From JBIOHP01 sp044449065 (GTDB taxonomy: Bacteria > Bacteroidota > Ignavibacteria > UBA10030 > SZUA-254), in assembly GCA_044449065.1 (NCBI GenBank), contig JBIOHP010000004.1, positions 124,001 to 188,000 on the forward strand: a stretch of DNA of 64,000 nt, written 5' to 3'. Each line of letters begins with the position of its first letter. The stretch's first letter is position 1. This document shows positions 7,604-16,974 of this stretch, in pieces. The translations under genes were made by a program, and so were the position numbers. The notes beneath the pieces were generated by a model that was given only the letters and a program-made list of their open reading frames with translations, was not told the origin of the DNA and ran no database searches.

Positions 7604-9535
7604 ATGGTTTCCATAAGGACGCTCTGCAAATATCTTTTTATTATTGCTTTTCTCATCGCGGCGATTGCAACTCCCGTAAACACCCAGGTAAAGAAACAAG
7701 GTAAAGCCGCCCCCAAAATCCCGTCGTTTGTGCTGATGGGACTTTCGGCGCATCCCGACGACGAAGATGGAGCCACTCTTTCCTATTACGGAAAAATCGA
7801 GAACATGAAAGTGTACAGCGTGTTTTTCACCCGCGGGGAAGGCGGGCAAAATGAAACCGGTTCCGAGCTCTATGAAGAATTAGGCGCGGTGCGAACGAAA
7901 GAAACGCTTGAAGCCGCAAAGATATTAGGAACAGAAGTTTCCTTCCTCGGTTTTCCCGATTTCGGATATTCCAAAACAGCGAAAGAGACTTTTACGAAGT
8001 GGGGAGGAAAGGACAAAGTTCTCGCAAAATTAGTTTACGCGATCCGGTGCATCAAACCCGACGTGATCGTTACAAACCACGATACCATAACCGTGAAACC
8101 GCGCCGGCAGCATGGCAACCACCAGGCGGTAGGAATAACAGCATACGAGGCGTTTGAAAAAGCCGCCGACCCAAAATATCACCCCGAGCAATTGAAAGAC
8201 GGAGTAACGCCCTGGCAGGCGCATAAATTATTTTTCAGAGTCTTCAGCGCATCCGATACAACGCAGGATTCACTCACCACGATAAATGTGAAGCAGGAAT
8301 TTTCCCCTTCGGTGACTATCGAAGACATCTCAGTTTCAGCTCTTCAGCAGCACCGCTCGCAGGGATTGGCAAAATTAGACCTGGATTCCATTCCACAGCA
8401 ATACAGGAAACACCGCTATAAACTCATCAGAAGCGACAAAGAATACTATTACGATAAAGATGATCTTTTTATAGGTCTTACAGCAACGAACAGACAATTT
8501 TTTCTTCCAAAAAATTTATCAGTTTCCTATCAGTCGGAGTTTTCAATACATGTATCGCCTTCGTATACCAGCGCTGGTTTATCAACCTCGACAACGGAGA
8601 AAAAACTGATTACACGTCCGGTAATATTGACTCTCCTAAATCCAACCGGAAGTAAACTTGCCGTGGAGGTACTTGCGCATGCCGGCACGACGAGACTTTT
8701 TCAGAAAGCATACACCATGGAGGGTGGAGAGAATGATCGACTGAGCGATACCATTGCATTGCACCTCGAAGACGTTCCGGGAAAACAACATGTGATCCGG
8801 TTCATGGCGTCGGCGAAAGGCGAAGGCGTTCACCCGCTAAAAATACTTCCCGCTCATGCCGATATCGAAATTAAAACTGCGCCCGGGTCGTTTGCCCCCG
8901 ACGCGTTTGTCGGCTTGGTGAAAACGTATGATAATACTGTTGAAGAAACGATGCAGTCGTTCGACGTCCATTATCAATTGATCGATTCCTCCATGCTTGC
9001 TTCCGGAAACCTGGCGCAATTTTCAGTGATCGTCCTCGATATAAGAACGTACGAATTCCGGTCGGACGCCGTCCGGTATTCATCCAAATTGCTAGAATGT
9101 GCCCATAAGGGGGGAAACCTGGTCGTCTTTTACCATAAAACAAGAGATTGGAACGGAAAAGGATTCTCACCCTATCCGATCCAGGTCACGTCGGAACGGG
9201 TAACCGAAGAAGATGCTGCCGTGATGCCGCTTCTTCCAAATCATTTTCTCCTGACGACCCCGAACAAGATTCAATCAGAGGATTGGTCGGGATGGGTGCA
9301 GGAACGAAGCATCTATCTTCCCTCGGATGATACGACGCTCACCTCATCATCGTACGACCGCATCCTGGGAATGAGCGACGAGGGAGAACGCCAGCCGCCA
9401 ACATCGTTATTATGGGCGCGGTACGGGGATGGAAGTTATTCTTACATTTCCCTCGCGCTGTACCGGCAATTGCGGAACCTTCAGGATGGCGCGGTAAAAT
9501 TATTTTTCAATCTGATTTCGCAAAAGAAAAAATAA
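7604..9535 (+). CDS. Secreted PIG-L (LmbE-like) deacetylase with C-terminal ThuA/GATase-like domain
   Basis: A 643-residue zinc-dependent deacetylase candidate. A signal peptide (residues 1-28) is followed by the PIG-L domain (about 40-215) with the metal motif SAHPDDED (48-55) and the second motif RRQHGNHQAVG (His170, His173). A beta-rich middle follows (about 300-440). The C-terminal part (about 450-640), beginning APDAFVGLVKTYDN, resembles the ThuA/glutamine-amidotransferase-like domain that follows PIG-L in larger Bacteroidota proteins. The family removes N-acetyl groups from GlcNAc-type sugars. I chose the ATG at 7604 because AGGAA lies 8 bases upstream and a signal peptide begins there. 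The permease gene starts on the next base after the stop. Confidence 0.87.
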   Translation: MVSIRTLCKYLFIIAFLIAAIATPVNTQVKKQGKAAPKIPSFVLMGLSAHPDDEDGATLSYYGKIENMKVYSVFFTRGEGGQNETGSELYEELGAVRTKETLEAAKILGTEVSFLGFPDFGYSKTAKETFTKWGGKDKVLAKLVYAIRCIKPDVIVTNHDTITVKPRRQHGNHQAVGITAYEAFEKAADPKYHPEQLKDGVTPWQAHKLFFRVFSASDTTQDSLTTINVKQEFSPSVTIEDISVSALQQHRSQGLAKLDLDSIPQQYRKHRYKLIRSDKEYYYDKDDLFIGLTATNRQFFLPKNLSVSYQSEFSIHVSPSYTSAGLSTSTTEKKLITRPVILTLLNPTGSKLAVEVLAHAGTTRLFQKAYTMEGGENDRLSDTIALHLEDVPGKQHVIRFMASAKGEGVHPLKILPAHADIEIKTAPGSFAPDAFVGLVKTYDNTVEETMQSFDVHYQLIDSSMLASGNLAQFSVIVLDIRTYEFRSDAVRYSSKLLECAHKGGNLVVFYHKTRDWNGKGFSPYPIQVTSERVTEEDAAVMPLLPNHFLLTTPNKIQSEDWSGWVQERSIYLPSDDTTLTSSSYDRILGMSDEGERQPPTSLLWARYGDGSYSYISLALYRQLRNLQDGAVKLFFNLISQKKK

Positions 9536-11026
9536 ATGAAGCCGCCATCCCCGGCGAATTCCGCCACAGATCAAGCTCCCGATGAACGACTCATCCGGGG
9601 GATAAGTCTCTCCGGCGCGACGGCTCTTAACATGATCGATATGATCGGCGTGGGACCGTTCATCACGATCCCGTTGATTGTGGGAGCGATGGGCGGTCCG
9701 CAGGCGATCCTCGGCTGGATATTGGGAGCGCTGGTGGTAATCTGCGATGGGATGGTATGGGCTGAGCTTGGAGCCGCTCTGCCCGCGTCGGGCGGATCGT
9801 ACAAATTTCTGAAGGAAATTTATAATCCTGCCGGCTTCGGAAAGCTGATGGCGTTTTTGTTTATCTGGCAATTAACATTCAGCGCTCCCTTATCGATCGC
9901 TTCGGGATGCATAGGATTGGCGCAGTATGCAAGTTTTTTGATCCCGCAGGCGGCGATCAACCTCTACCGTCACGAATTTAATTTCTTCCTGCCGTACACG
10001 GGTCTTTCCACCGTAACGCTTGAAATTACCCCGACAACTTTCGTTGCGATGGCAACCTGTATCCTTGCAATAGTTCTTCTTTACCGTAAAATTACCATTA
10101 TCGGTACTCTATCAAAATATTTATGGGTTGGAGTTATTCTCACCGTCATTTGGATCATCGCCGCGGGGTTGACGCATTTCAACAGCTCGAGAGCGTTCAG
10201 TTTCCCGCCGGACGCGTTCACGCTTGGTCCGGCGTTTTTCCAGGGAGTCGGAGCCGGCATGCTTGTGGCAATTTATGATTACTGGGGATATTATAACGTT
10301 TGTTTTATTGCCGGTGAAGTTAAGAATCCGGGGAGAACAATCCCGCGGGCAATTCTCTATTCGATTGTGCTGGTATTCATCATTTACATGGTCATGAACA
10401 TCAGTATTCTTGGCGTCATCCCGTGGCAGGAATTGCGCGAGACTGCTCAATCGGACGCGAGAAAATATATCATATCGGTTTTTATGACGCGGCTGTATGG
10501 AAACTGGGCTGGAGCGTTGGCAACAATCCTGATCATGTGGACTGCGTTCGCTTCGGTGTTTTCATTGCTCTTAGGATACTCGCGGGTTCCGTACGCCGCG
10601 GCAGTGGAAGGCGATTATTTTAAACCGTTTACACATATCCACCCGGAGCACCGGTTTCCCGATGTTTCGCTTCTTGTCCTCGGATTCGTCGCAGTGGTTT
10701 TCTGCACGCTGCGGCTCGCCGATGTTATCGCTGCCCTCGTTGTCATCCGGATCATGATACAATTTCTCTCTCAAACAATAGGTGTGATCGTCTTCAGAAT
10801 CCGCAGACCTGATATTCCCCGCCCATTCAAAATGTGGTTATACCCACTGCCCTCTTTTATCGCATTTCTGGGATTTCTGTATGTTTTGATCGAGCGGAAA
10901 AACTTCATGGTGGAGATACGGTATGCCCTGGTTATAATTCTGTTTGGAGTCGCCTTGTTTATCTTCCGTTCCTGGAATAAGAAAGATTGGCCATTTTTAG
11001 GCAATATTCATCCTTCCCGGCGGTGA
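9536..11026 (+). CDS. APC-superfamily amino acid permease
   Basis: A 496-residue inner-membrane transporter with about 12 hydrophobic helices. The helix-1 motif MIGVGPFITIP (36-46) and the following WAELGAALPASGGSYKFL are typical of the amino acid-polyamine-organocation superfamily. It starts on the base right after the stop of the deacetylase, so the pair is one transcription and probably one coupled translation unit. That suggests uptake of a product released by the secreted deacetylase, though APC members usually carry amino acids. The direction and substrate are inferred, not shown. Confidence 0.88.
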   Translation: MKPPSPANSATDQAPDERLIRGISLSGATALNMIDMIGVGPFITIPLIVGAMGGPQAILGWILGALVVICDGMVWAELGAALPASGGSYKFLKEIYNPAGFGKLMAFLFIWQLTFSAPLSIASGCIGLAQYASFLIPQAAINLYRHEFNFFLPYTGLSTVTLEITPTTFVAMATCILAIVLLYRKITIIGTLSKYLWVGVILTVIWIIAAGLTHFNSSRAFSFPPDAFTLGPAFFQGVGAGMLVAIYDYWGYYNVCFIAGEVKNPGRTIPRAILYSIVLVFIIYMVMNISILGVIPWQELRETAQSDARKYIISVFMTRLYGNWAGALATILIMWTAFASVFSLLLGYSRVPYAAAVEGDYFKPFTHIHPEHRFPDVSLLVLGFVAVVFCTLRLADVIAALVVIRIMIQFLSQTIGVIVFRIRRPDIPRPFKMWLYPLPSFIAFLGFLYVLIERKNFMVEIRYALVIILFGVALFIFRSWNKKDWPFLGNIHPSRR

Positions 11027-11260
11027 CAGAAATCACATCACGTGACTTCGGTCAAAGAAATGCAATGAAGTCGTCATGCACACTTGATTTTGTTCAATTA
11101 AATCATTATGCTATCGAATAGTTGTCTCTAGCGGATAGCTTCCCCGGTGAATAGGTTCATACCACATCGTGTTGTTTAGAGAAAGGGTGAGATGAGATAG
11201 ATCGATATATGTCAGTCTTGAGTGTAACAGAAATAAACATTAGATACCTGAGGTGAAATA

Positions 11261-13816
11261 ATGTTCTATTATTACGCGTCGATAGCCTACACGTTTACGA
11301 ACTTAGTTCTCGCCTGTGTTGTCATTCTTAAGGGGCGACGAAGCGTCGTTAATCAGTTTTATATCTTTTGTATTCTTGCGCTGACGGGATTCGGATTTTC
11401 CGCATTCATCCTGACCCAGCCGGTCTTGCAGCCCCTGCAAGCCGCAATGGTAAGCGTCGTCTTATTCCTCTTTTCTCTGATCCCCTTTTTCTTTCTCCAC
11501 TTCATGGTGGTTTTTCTACGGCAATACGACATTCTGAAATCGGGGAAAATTATTTTCGTCCTGTATTTTGCGGGATTATTCAGCTACTCGCTGGTGCTGA
11601 AAGGATTAATACCCGGACCATTGAGCGGGGATCGTGTGCTATCGGCCGATGGATATATTTATTATATCACGTGGATGTCGATATTTTTTAGCATCGGAAT
11701 TGCGCTCTTATTTTCATTGCTCGAAGGATTCACAGAAAAAACATCAAAAACAAATCTCTTAATGACGAGTTTTGCTCTTCTGATGCTTATTCTCCCCAGC
11801 CCGTTCACGAAAACGATTTATTATTCTCTCTTCGGTAGAAATATCGAGTGGTTCGGATTAACCTCCGCCATTTCGCTCTTGATCGCCATCTATCTCATCT
11901 TCCGGTACAAAATAATTGCAACAATTTACGATGCGGTAAAATCTGCGCTTGTTGTGATGAACGACGTCTTTATTCTCACCAACGATAAGTTCGAGATTGA
12001 GTTATTCCGGGGCGGGGTTGGGCTCCTCGGATATTCTGAAAAGACAATGTTCCATCGCCAATTAAACGATATCATCGAGCAGAAACATTATATCGAAAAT
12101 TATCTTGCCTATGTCCGGAACGGTAAAATGAAAGAATGTTTGTTCGGCGCCGATGTTTTATGCGCCGATGGAAAAAAAGTCGTTATGGATTTTTCGTTTT
12201 CTCCGGTGTTTGAGCATGATCAGATCGCGGGATTTGTGGGAATTGCCCGCGACGTAACCAAACGCAAAGTTATTGAACAGGCCCTCCGGACGAGCGAGGA
12301 ACGATTCCGGCGGCTTACCGAAAATGCCCAGGATATTATTTACCGGTACAATTTTCTCCCCTCCCCGCGGTTTGAATATATCAGTCCGGTAGTCGCTGAA
12401 ATAACCCGGTATACCCCGGATGAGTTTTACGCCAATTCCAACCTCCTCCTTGAGATTATCCATCCTGACGACCGGACAGTGACGGAAAAATACTTTCAAG
12501 GCGAAGGGGATTTCGATCAGATGCTCACGACGCGCATGCTCCGCAAGGATGGGAAATTAATTTGGGTGGAACAGCGGAACAGGCCGATCTATGATGAAAC
12601 CGGGGCATTGATCGCGCTTGAGGGTATAGCGCGGGATATTACCGAACGCATTACATTGGAGGAGCAGCTCCGGCAATCGCAGAAGCTTGAAAGCATCGGT
12701 ACGCTCGCCGGAGGAATAGCCCACGATTTCAATAATATCCTCACCATTATTCTCGGATACTCATCAATACTCAAAAGCCCTAAAATAACGCCAGAAAAAT
12801 CTATTCAATATATTGATACCATCCAGAAGGCGGTTCACCGCGGCACGATGATGGTGCGCGAACTCCTCACGATTGCCAGAAAATCCGACGCCGAGCTATC
12901 CCCGACAAACGTGAACGATCTCATCCAGGAACTTATCCAACTGCTGAGAGGGACGTTCCCGAAAACGATATCGATTTCCACCAATCTTCATCAGGATGGA
13001 ATACGGATTCGCGCCGATCAGAACCAATTGCAGCAAGCGCTGTTAAATGTTTGCGTTAATGCGCGAGACGCGATGCCGGATGGCGGCGAACTCACGATCA
13101 AGACGGAAATTTCCCCCTATCATACGCTCGCCGAACGATTTCCAAATCTCGATAACCACGACTATCTCTGCATCACGGTGCAGGACACCGGTACCGGGAT
13201 GACGGAAGAAATCCGCCAGAGAATTTTTGAACCATTTTTCACCACGAAAGACCTTGGCAAAGGAACGGGGCTGGGACTTGCGGTGGTGTACAGCATTGTG
13301 AAAAGCCATCACGGGTATATCAATGTTGAAAGCGATACAAATGCCGGCACAACCATCTCGATGTATTTTCCGATAGATAGCGCCGTCTTGAAGCTCGAGA
13401 AGGATCAACCGTTAATTCCGGAGGAATTTCGCCGCGGCTCTGAAACCGTTCTGCTTGTTGAAGATGAAGATTTGCTTCTTCAGCTTGTCCGGAACATGCT
13501 TGTAGAAACGGGATACCACGTGCTGACCGCGGCAAACGGCGACGAGGCGATCCATGTTTTTCAAAAACACCATAAGGATATCGACGTCGTCCTTACCGAT
13601 ATGGGGATGCCTGTCATCGGCGGGATGGAATTATTTGAGTCGATTAAAAAAGTAAATCCAAAGGTGAGGACAATTTTTGCCAGCGGATATTTCGATCCCG
13701 CCCATCAAGACAATCTCATAAAGAAAGGCGTGCGGCATTTCATTCAAAAGCCGTACCAGCCAATCGATATTTTACGGGTTCTTCGTGAAGCGATCGACGC
13801 CCCCGAAGTGTCATAA
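11261..13816 (+). CDS. Hybrid sensor histidine kinase/response regulator
   Basis: An 851-residue membrane-bound signalling protein. About seven N-terminal hydrophobic helices (1-220, 7TM-type sensor) are followed by two PAS domains (about 228-340 and 346-468), then HisKA with the phospho-accepting His488 in GGIAHDFNN. The HATPase domain carries the N-box (NVCVNARDAMPDGG), the G1 box DTGTGM, the F box FEPFFTTK and the G2 box GKGTGLGL. A C-terminal receiver domain (about 728-845) has Asp780 as phospho-acceptor and Lys830. It resembles NtrB-like hybrid kinases. No separate output regulator is adjacent, so the phosphorelay partner lies elsewhere. Confidence 0.94.
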   Translation: MFYYYASIAYTFTNLVLACVVILKGRRSVVNQFYIFCILALTGFGFSAFILTQPVLQPLQAAMVSVVLFLFSLIPFFFLHFMVVFLRQYDILKSGKIIFVLYFAGLFSYSLVLKGLIPGPLSGDRVLSADGYIYYITWMSIFFSIGIALLFSLLEGFTEKTSKTNLLMTSFALLMLILPSPFTKTIYYSLFGRNIEWFGLTSAISLLIAIYLIFRYKIIATIYDAVKSALVVMNDVFILTNDKFEIELFRGGVGLLGYSEKTMFHRQLNDIIEQKHYIENYLAYVRNGKMKECLFGADVLCADGKKVVMDFSFSPVFEHDQIAGFVGIARDVTKRKVIEQALRTSEERFRRLTENAQDIIYRYNFLPSPRFEYISPVVAEITRYTPDEFYANSNLLLEIIHPDDRTVTEKYFQGEGDFDQMLTTRMLRKDGKLIWVEQRNRPIYDETGALIALEGIARDITERITLEEQLRQSQKLESIGTLAGGIAHDFNNILTIILGYSSILKSPKITPEKSIQYIDTIQKAVHRGTMMVRELLTIARKSDAELSPTNVNDLIQELIQLLRGTFPKTISISTNLHQDGIRIRADQNQLQQALLNVCVNARDAMPDGGELTIKTEISPYHTLAERFPNLDNHDYLCITVQDTGTGMTEEIRQRIFEPFFTTKDLGKGTGLGLAVVYSIVKSHHGYINVESDTNAGTTISMYFPIDSAVLKLEKDQPLIPEEFRRGSETVLLVEDEDLLLQLVRNMLVETGYHVLTAANGDEAIHVFQKHHKDIDVVLTDMGMPVIGGMELFESIKKVNPKVRTIFASGYFDPAHQDNLIKKGVRHFIQKPYQPIDILRVLREAIDAPEVS

Positions 13817-14829
13817 TTATACTTTGCTCTGAGATTGTTTAACGAATCTTTACGATCCCGACCGCGAGCGGCATATCCGAACCGCTGTTCAGGCGGATAA
13901 TCTCCTCATAATATTTTATGGGATAAAATGGGGACACTTTTTATTTCAAGCTCTCAATACGCTATAGATTCGTCGTTTTGGACTTTTTTCTGTCCCCATT
14001 CTGTTTCATTTTATTCCGTTTTATCTCATTCTGTCCCATAATATCCCCGTTTAGTTTCGCTTTGTCCTGCTTTATTTCGTTTTAACTCATTTCTGAAATT
14101 ATACCGTGAGCGAAAAATTAAGTAGTGTAGTAGCTGGTCACTGACCGGCGAAGAAAAACAACCCCCACCATTAATAATGATATTACAGTATACATGCTAT
14201 ATATAATACAAGGTATTTTAGTTAAAAAAGCAAGGGATATTTTTACAAAATGGAAAATAAATTTTTGTAAACACATATTTTGCTGAATGTGAGGGATATG
14301 TGTAGGTGCGGCCGGGGCATTCTCCCACTTGCGATATTAAAATGCTCCCTTTCATCCGGAGTATCGAGACGTTATTTTAACAACATAAGTTGTAGTTCTT
14401 TAGTCCCTGCCCGCCTACGCGGTTCGGAGGAAAAGAAAGTAGAGAATGTACACCGGTACATCTTTTACATCATTCTATTTCTGTTGCAAATAAATATTCA
14501 AGGTTCTGCGCAAAGCGGCGCAGAGCGCCATACATTTCATACCCACGGAGACCGTGGTTATGAGCATGATAGAGGTTAAGAACTGAACGAAATGAATTTC
14601 GTCTAACAGTTTCCTCTTCTTGTTTTTTTCCACGCGTTTTCTTATTTTTATTAAACCACGACGATGTGAACTCTCTTGAAGGGCTGATAATGCAGTTTCA
14701 ACGCCATGCACTGCGGTATCTTGATGCACGGCACCAGTCCCCCCCTCACCACGATAACTCATCTAGTAGTTTGCGATCAAAATATTCAACCGGAAACCGC
14801 GGCTTTTATGTTTTTATCCGACTGGTCCG
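13817..14829. other. 1-kb gap with degenerate repeats, no gene supported
   Basis: The left half (about 13915-14110) is T-rich low-complexity sequence. It has inverted short motifs (ATGGGGACA at 13928-13936, TGTCCCCAT at 13991-13999) and several degenerate copies of TCATTCTGTCCC/TTTCATTTTATTCC. That pattern resembles the flanks of REP-associated or IS200-like elements. A dispersed 25-mer lies at 14127-14151 and a mini-palindrome at 14585-14604. The open frames here (for example 14280-14579 plus and 14475-14762 minus) show no family features. Confidence 0.5.
14127..14151 (-). repeat. Dispersed 25-mer, inverted copy of 61332-61356
   Basis: The reverse complement of this site matches 61332-61356 with two or three changes. 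The core is a hairpin with arms GCTGGTC and GACCGGC around ACT. The partner lies 47 kb away in the opposite orientation. Confidence 0.7.
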
Positions 14830-15540
14830 ATGATTTTTTCATTTTTTAAAGTACTTTACGCTGTTTTTGCTTCCCTGCTGGTAGGGATTATCGATCTCAT
14901 AGCCATCCCGTTCGACCGGAAAGGGCATATTTTTCACCTCCTCTCGCACTTTCATTCGCGGACTATTTTAGCCGTATGCGGCGTGAAAGTGGTTGTTCAG
15001 GGACTTGAACACCTCGACCATACGAAAAGCTATATCTACGTTTCAAACCACGCGAGCATGTTCGACATCCCTGCAGTTATTGCGGGCATCCCGGATGAGA
15101 TACGGATTATGTTCAAGAAAGAATTGGGAAGAATTCCGTTGTGGGGATGGGGCCTTAAATTATCGAAAATTTATATAGAGGTTGACCGTGGAAAAGGACA
15201 CGATGCGATCAGGAGTCTTGACGACGCCGCGGAAAAAATGCGCGGCGGTTCGTCCGTTCTGCTCTTTGCCGAAGGAACGCGCACAACGGACGGAAAACTT
15301 CAACCGTTCAAGCGCGGCGCGTTTTATCTCGCGATCCGCTCCGGCTTTCAGGTGGTGCCGCTGACGATCAACGGCAGTTACGGAATTTTACAGAAGCATT
15401 CGATCAAAATTAAGCCGGGAACGATCACACTTATTCTCGATAAACCGATCGATCCTCCGCAGGCCGACGGCAAGGAAGCGGAGTCACAACTTCGCGAGGA
15501 GGTGCAGAGAATTATCCAGGGACATTATATCGAGCAATGA
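14830..15540 (+). CDS. plsC: 1-acyl-sn-glycerol-3-phosphate acyltransferase
   Basis: A 236-residue membrane-associated acyltransferase that makes phosphatidic acid from lysophosphatidic acid. An N-terminal hydrophobic segment (about 8-27) precedes the catalytic NHxxxxD motif NHASMFD (73-79), the glycerophosphate-binding region (FKKELGRIPLWGWG) and the EGTR motif (148-151). The length is normal for PlsC. The ATG at 14830 lacks a clear Shine-Dalgarno sequence. It is followed by kdsB after 9 bases, so phospholipid and LPS precursor genes are linked here. Confidence 0.93.
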   Translation: MIFSFFKVLYAVFASLLVGIIDLIAIPFDRKGHIFHLLSHFHSRTILAVCGVKVVVQGLEHLDHTKSYIYVSNHASMFDIPAVIAGIPDEIRIMFKKELGRIPLWGWGLKLSKIYIEVDRGKGHDAIRSLDDAAEKMRGGSSVLLFAEGTRTTDGKLQPFKRGAFYLAIRSGFQVVPLTINGSYGILQKHSIKIKPGTITLILDKPIDPPQADGKEAESQLREEVQRIIQGHYIEQ

Positions 15541-15549
15541 ATCAATTTT

Positions 15550-16341
15550 ATGAAGAATAAACCACACATCGCGGCTATCATCCCGGCAAGATACGGTTCC
15601 ACACGGCTTCATGCAAAACCGCTGATCGACCTTTGCGGCAAACCGATGATCCAGCATGTCTATGAACGCGCAAATCAGGCGTCACTGGTAAATCATGTGG
15701 TCGTTGCAACCGATGATGACCGCATCGTACAGTGTGTGAATCGGTTTGGCGGGGACGCTATGATGACTCCCGCGGAAATCCCTACCGGCAGCGACAGGAT
15801 CGCCTGGGCGGCGGAACGATTGCCGGACGCAGATATCATCGTCAATGTCCAGGGAGACGAACCATTGATCTCACCCCGCATGATCGATGAAGCCATCGCG
15901 CCGCTTCTCGATGATAGTTTTATCACCGTCAACACGCTGGCAAAAGTCATCACCGATTCTAAGGATGTCCTGAATCCCAACGTAGTAAAGGTAACGATTG
16001 ATACAAACGGCTACGCGCTCTATTTTTCGCGGTCAACAATTCCCTATATCCGCGATGAAATAGATCAATCATGCTGGATATCCCATCACCGGTATTACAA
16101 ACATTTCGGAATATACGTCTACCGGCGGGATATGTTAATGCAATTTGCCGCGTGGAAGGAATCATCCCTTGAGCGCGCTGAAAAATTAGAACAACTTCGA
16201 TTGCTTGAGAACGGCAGCCGGATAAAGGTAACCCTCACAGAATTTGATACGGTTCCAATTGATATAGAGGCGGATGCCCAACGCGTTCGCGAGATAATGC
16301 AAAAAGAACAATCTCTAAAAGCTCCAAACGATGGAAAATAA
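15550..16341 (+). CDS. kdsB: 3-deoxy-manno-octulosonate cytidylyltransferase
   Basis: A 263-residue enzyme that activates Kdo with CTP to give CMP-Kdo for lipopolysaccharide inner-core synthesis. The N-terminal nucleotide-binding motif IPARYGSTRL (11-20), NVQGDEPLI (99-107) and FSRSTIPYIRD are characteristic. The length matches E. coli KdsB (about 248). It lies between plsC and a DUF502 gene with which it overlaps by 11 bases, and pyrG, the source of CTP, follows. Its presence shows that the organism makes an outer membrane with Kdo-containing LPS. Confidence 0.96.
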   Translation: MKNKPHIAAIIPARYGSTRLHAKPLIDLCGKPMIQHVYERANQASLVNHVVVATDDDRIVQCVNRFGGDAMMTPAEIPTGSDRIAWAAERLPDADIIVNVQGDEPLISPRMIDEAIAPLLDDSFITVNTLAKVITDSKDVLNPNVVKVTIDTNGYALYFSRSTIPYIRDEIDQSCWISHHRYYKHFGIYVYRRDMLMQFAAWKESSLERAEKLEQLRLLENGSRIKVTLTEFDTVPIDIEADAQRVREIMQKEQSLKAPNDGK

Positions 16342-16957
16342 CGTCGAAACGACAACACCCCGGGAAAGTTTACGGACGAAATTCAGCCGCGGCGTGGTCG
16401 TCATTGTTCCGCTGGTGATTACGATTTGGGTTTTGAATATGTTATTTTCCGCCGTCGATGGAATTATCTCGCCTCTCTTCGATCAATTGCTCGGAAAGCA
16501 TATCCCGGGTCTCGGTTTCATCTCCATGATTATTATCATCTTCGGTGTGGGAATAATTTCACGAAACCTGATCGGGAGGGCGGTGTTAAAATTTTTTGAG
16601 AGGATAATTTTTTCCATTCCGCTGGCGAGGTCTATCTACAGCGCGATGAAAGACGTTTTCGGAGCGTTTCAGATCGGCGGCAAGGGGAGATCGTTCCGCC
16701 AGGTGATCCTGATCGAATATCCGCGAGCGGGATTATATACAATCGGTTTTGTCACCAACGAAATCAGCATCCAGTTGGAGGGGAAAACGGATGAGGTAGT
16801 GAGCGCTTATGTTCCCAATCCTCCGAATCCCACATCCGGATTGATGGTTCTGATCCCGCGCCGCGATGTGAGGGTGCTGGATATGACGGTTGAGAACGGT
16901 TTAAAAATGGTATTATCGGGCGGTATCGTAACATCACCATTGATCAAAACGAAATAA
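16331..16957 (+). CDS. DUF502 family membrane protein
   Basis: A 208-residue protein with two hydrophobic helices (about 24-46 and 58-78). They are followed by the conserved DUF502 region, with SIPLARSIYSAMKDVFGAF, VILIEYPRAGLYTIGFVT and VPNPPNPTSGLMVLIP. The biochemical role of the family is not established, and plant relatives (COV) affect secretion and vasculature. Its start lies inside the end of kdsB (11-base overlap), so it is translationally coupled to it. That supports an envelope-related role by context only. Confidence 0.88.
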   Translation: MENNVETTTPRESLRTKFSRGVVVIVPLVITIWVLNMLFSAVDGIISPLFDQLLGKHIPGLGFISMIIIIFGVGIISRNLIGRAVLKFFERIIFSIPLARSIYSAMKDVFGAFQIGGKGRSFRQVILIEYPRAGLYTIGFVTNEISIQLEGKTDEVVSAYVPNPPNPTSGLMVLIPRRDVRVLDMTVENGLKMVLSGGIVTSPLIKTK

Positions 16958-16974
16958 ACAGGAACGAGGAAATT

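Noticed and set aside
14280..14762. Two opposed open frames in the 1-kb gap before plsC
   Set aside because: Neither has a ribosome-binding site, signal or family motif, and the sequence includes dispersed repeat fragments.
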